The position numbers were made by a program, and so were the translations under genes. A DNA stretch of 8,021 nucleotides, from assembly GCA_049301135.1 (NCBI GenBank), contig JBAQKP010000293.1:1-8021 (forward strand), read 5' to 3'. The notes under the pieces are model-generated. The model saw nothing but the letters and a program-made list of their open reading frames with translations. It was not told where the DNA came from and made no database searches. Source of the DNA: JAYXXU01 sp049301135. Lineage in GTDB: Bacteria > Pseudomonadota > Gammaproteobacteria > Pseudomonadales > Moraxellaceae. The first letter of the stretch is position 1. Each line of letters begins with the position of its first letter. Below, piece by piece: positions 5,473-8,021 of the stretch.

Positions 5473-7923
5473 TTATTCAATATCTAGCGGTGGCAAACCC
5501 CGCACGATCTTCAAGGTGGCGAGGCTGACGGTGATCACTCGTTGCAATAGTTCCAGCGGATAGCGTGGGTTGTGCATGGTTTCGATTGCCCAGTCGTTGG
5601 CGTCGTTGACGATGCCGCTGTCTTTGTCGATTTTGACCGATTGGCGTTCCATGACCCAGTCCAGCGCGGCTTTGCCATTCACCACATAGTCGTAGGCTTC
5701 GAGTGGAATACCGCTCAGGGTGATTTTATGGTTATAGATCACGGTGGTTTTGTCTTTACCTGCGCCAAACTTCATTTTGGTGACGTAGAAGTCTGCGTCG
5801 GTGAGTTGGTCTAGGTTGGTGTTAAAGCTGACTGGATAGGCTTCTACGCTTTCGTAGTTGAGGTGGTAGTGGGCAAGCTGGCGGCCTGCGTCACTGAAGT
5901 GTTTAAAGTCGGCATAGCTTTTGACGCGTGGGATACGCGGCAGTTCTTTGCTGAGGTTGTCGGCGTAGCGGGTGCGGTAGTCTTCGCTGTGTAGTAGGCC
6001 GTAGATGTAGTAAAACAGGTCTTCTTTGCTGATCGTGTCGCCATTGGTTTGGCTGGCGTAGTAGTCGGCAAAGTGTGCTAGGCCGTCGTCGGTGATGGCA
6101 TCGCGGCGGGTGTATTGCGGTACTTTCGAGTTGTCCAATCCATCATCGGTGCGACTGAATAAGTCGTCGGTTGCTGTGGCTTGGGTAGTCGGTTCGTAGA
6201 GGTATAGCGGGAAGCACTGTGCGCCTGCTTCCAAACTGTTCAAATCCACAATTTTATCAGAAATTATGCAGGAAGCACCCTTTTTCCCGCCTATACCAGT
6301 GGTACAAATTATTAAGTTACTAATATTCACAGTGGGAAATATTTTTATCATTTGATAATGTCTTTGGTTTAGATTCTTGTTGTAATAAAGCCATTGTTTT
6401 GTGAATGGCCTATAAATAGACTTACTCAAATTTTTCTCAATGAAAGACAGTCTGACGTTGTTTGCTAAGTCTTTCTTTAATGTATCAGTCCAACTTATTT
6501 TTGTTTTATCGTTTCTAATAAAACTGTCAATCATTTTTTTGTCACATGCAGAGTCAGTTAATCTGTCCAACTCTTCGTTATAAAATGCAATCATACCTGT
6601 CAATTTTTCTTGCATTTTTTTTGCAGACGATTGGTAGCACCAAGCATCTCTGTTTGTAGCAATTCCCAGTGAATAATTGTGAAAAATCGCGGGCGAACTT
6701 TTATCTTTTTTGTCCCCTAGGCTTATAATTTCACTGAAATCGTCATCGCGCTGACTTAGCCAGTCGCCATGCTGATCAGGTGTAATCCTTTGCCATAAGT
6801 CAGCATCGTTAATTGCCTGAACACTAGAAAATTCTGAGATTTTATCTAATTTTTCCTCACGGCTGAGGTAGTCACCAATATCATAAAAGTGAATTTTTCC
6901 AGCTTCGGTTGCATTTGGATTTTTCACCAATAGACTAATGGCAATCGGTGCGCGACTACCACTGCCAAATATTTTACCGCCTTCTTTACGTGACCTCTCG
7001 CCTGATGTACGCTGATTACCGCGTAAGTGAAAAATATATAAACTACTAAATTCATCAGCTAAACACTTGCGTAGCCCATCAGCGGTATTGGCCTCAATCC
7101 ATCCTGCATTGGTGACAAAACCAATTATGCCTTGATCACCCAGACGATCACTAGCCCAGCGAATTGCCCGAATATAAGAATCATAAAGTCCTTTAGAAAG
7201 TGTAGCATTTGATTTTTCTGCATAAGTTTTTCTAATTCGACTATCCAGATGTGGGTAACTCACGTTGTCATTATTATCATTTTCACTTTTTTGTCCGATT
7301 GAATAAGGCGGATTACCCACAATCACTCGAATATCCAAGCTCTTTTGACGGGTACGCCGTGCGCTGTTATCCACCAGCACTTCACTGACCAAATCATCCT
7401 TCTCATACATCTGGAACGTATCAGTTAAACAAATACCCTCAAATGGGGTGTACTCGTCAATCACCCGCCCATGATACGACGCTTCAATGTTAATCGCGGC
7501 AATATAATAGGCCAGCAACACAATCTCATTGGCGTGTAACTCATGCTTATATTTATGCACCAACTCCGCATCACTGATTAAATCACTCTGAATCAACCGA
7601 CTGATAAACGTCCCCGTCCCCGTAAACGGATCAATCACATGCACACCCTTGCTGCCGATGGTCTGCCCAAACTCCTGCTGCAACACATCATTGACACTAT
7701 GCAAAATAAAATCGACCACTTCAACAGGCGTATACACAATGCCGAGTTTTTCAGTCATTTTTGGAAAAGCATTGCGGAAAAACTTATCGTATAACTCGAC
7801 GATGATTTTTTGCTTGCCTTCGGCACTATCAATGCCTTTGGCGCGTTCTTTCACACTGTCATAGAAGCTGTTCAGCGTATCGGCTTCTTTGTCCAAGCGA
7901 TGCTCATTTAGAATATCTAAAAT
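5473..7923 (-). pseudogene. Type ISP restriction-modification enzyme, 5'-truncated: gamma-class N6-adenine methyltransferase plus C-terminal specificity domain
   Basis: The open frame encodes about 807 residues counted from TTG 7896. Family-like sequence continues upstream to about 7923 and then meets an in-frame TAG at 7935-7933. Residue numbers here start at that TTG. The lead-in helix (FYDSVKERAKGI, 11-22) and KLGIVYTPVEVVDFI (50-64) are followed by SAM motif I DPFTGTGTF (89-97), ANE (122-124), LTDTF (157-161) and catalytic NPPY (195-198). Residues about 400-800 match the plan of the type ISP C-terminal specificity domain, ending in LLQRVITVSLATLKIVRGLPPL. Family knowledge: complete enzymes are about 1500-1650 residues, with an Mrr-like nuclease and a DEAD-type helicase before the methyltransferase; both are absent here. 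The first ATG (7758, residue 47) would cut into the methyltransferase core, so expression would need the TTG or another non-ATG start. It could be a dead remnant or an orphan adenine methyltransferase. AT-rich in the middle. Confidence 0.82.
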
Positions 7924-7932
7924 CGGTAGTGT

Positions 7933-8019
7933 CTAAATCAGACGTGTTTCATATATTTGTCTGACCTCGTGATTGTACTGCAAGATAAAGGCATGAAGTA
8001 CAGCCTCGTGGTTTTCCTT
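7933..8019 (-). CDS. C-terminal end of an unidentified open frame reading into the break (partial)
   Basis: Twenty-eight codons are open from the window edge to TAG 7935-7933, in the same phase as the type ISP frame. The residues (KENHEAVLHAF, then ILQYNHEVRQ, then IYETRLI) do not look like the type ISP helicase linker that should precede ILDILNEHR. The pattern LxxFIxxYNxxxxQ is loosely like the C-terminus of some integrase-fold transposases, and the stop lies close to a possible element end, but this is a weak resemblance in a short piece. A second minus-strand frame is also open here as far as TGA 7940-7938, so coding is not certain. Confidence 0.25.
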   Translation of the reverse strand, partial: KENHEAVLHAFILQYNHEVRQIYETRLI

Positions 8020-8021
8020 AG

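Noticed and set aside
5844..6071. A minus-strand 75-codon Thr/Ala-rich open frame
   Set aside because: It is an out-of-frame shadow inside the type ISP gene; the composition bias reflects codon structure, not a protein.
7758..7896. Starting the methyltransferase at the first ATG (7758)
   Set aside because: Family-like sequence clearly extends upstream of this ATG, so it would delete the conserved helix before KLGIVYTP; the frame is better described as a truncated gene.

Overview
The window looks like the chromosome of a gammaproteobacterium. It pairs a compact set of housekeeping genes (positions 1-4650) with an accessory stretch (4659-8021). The housekeeping set is HPP-family membrane protein, RNase AM (YciV), YciB, YciI and bifunctional MnmC. 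YciB, YciI and YciV genes are close together in enterobacteria, and fused two-domain MnmC is typical of gammaproteobacteria. The mid-range GC content and this gene grouping would fit a Moraxellaceae relative, but that placement is only a guess from the gene set.

Layout. On the left, a leftward pair (rnm, then an HPP-family gene cut by the window edge) starts from a 41-bp divergent intergenic region. Rightward from the same region runs yciB - yciI - a secreted or anchored coiled-coil protein - mnmC. Gaps are 29, 15 and 66 bp, so the first three genes are probably one operon, and mnmC may have its own weak promoter. mnmC meets the accessory block convergently at a small GC-rich hairpin.

The accessory block is entirely leftward. 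It holds a type II toxin-antitoxin module in which a RelE/HigB-like (Gp49/DUF891-type) toxin gene comes first and overlaps a XRE-family antitoxin gene by 4 bp (ATGA). A perfect 6-bp inverted repeat lies in its promoter region. Upstream of it is a long open frame for the methyltransferase and specificity half of a type ISP restriction-modification enzyme. Family-like sequence continues upstream of the first usable start (TTG 7896) and then stops abruptly at an in-frame TAG (7933-7935). The nuclease and helicase half is therefore missing from this frame, and unrelated sequence, perhaps the end of an inserted element, abuts the break.

Points of interest. The type ISP remnant is mosaic in base composition: its central and specificity part (about 6240-7320) is clearly more AT-rich than both ends. 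The toxin-antitoxin module is bracketed by two nearly identical 18-nt hairpins. The junction at about 7920-7940 carries several short inverted repeats that suggest a mobile-element end. No rRNA, tRNA, CRISPR array or complete insertion sequence is visible, and no stretch over 300 bases lacks a gene.
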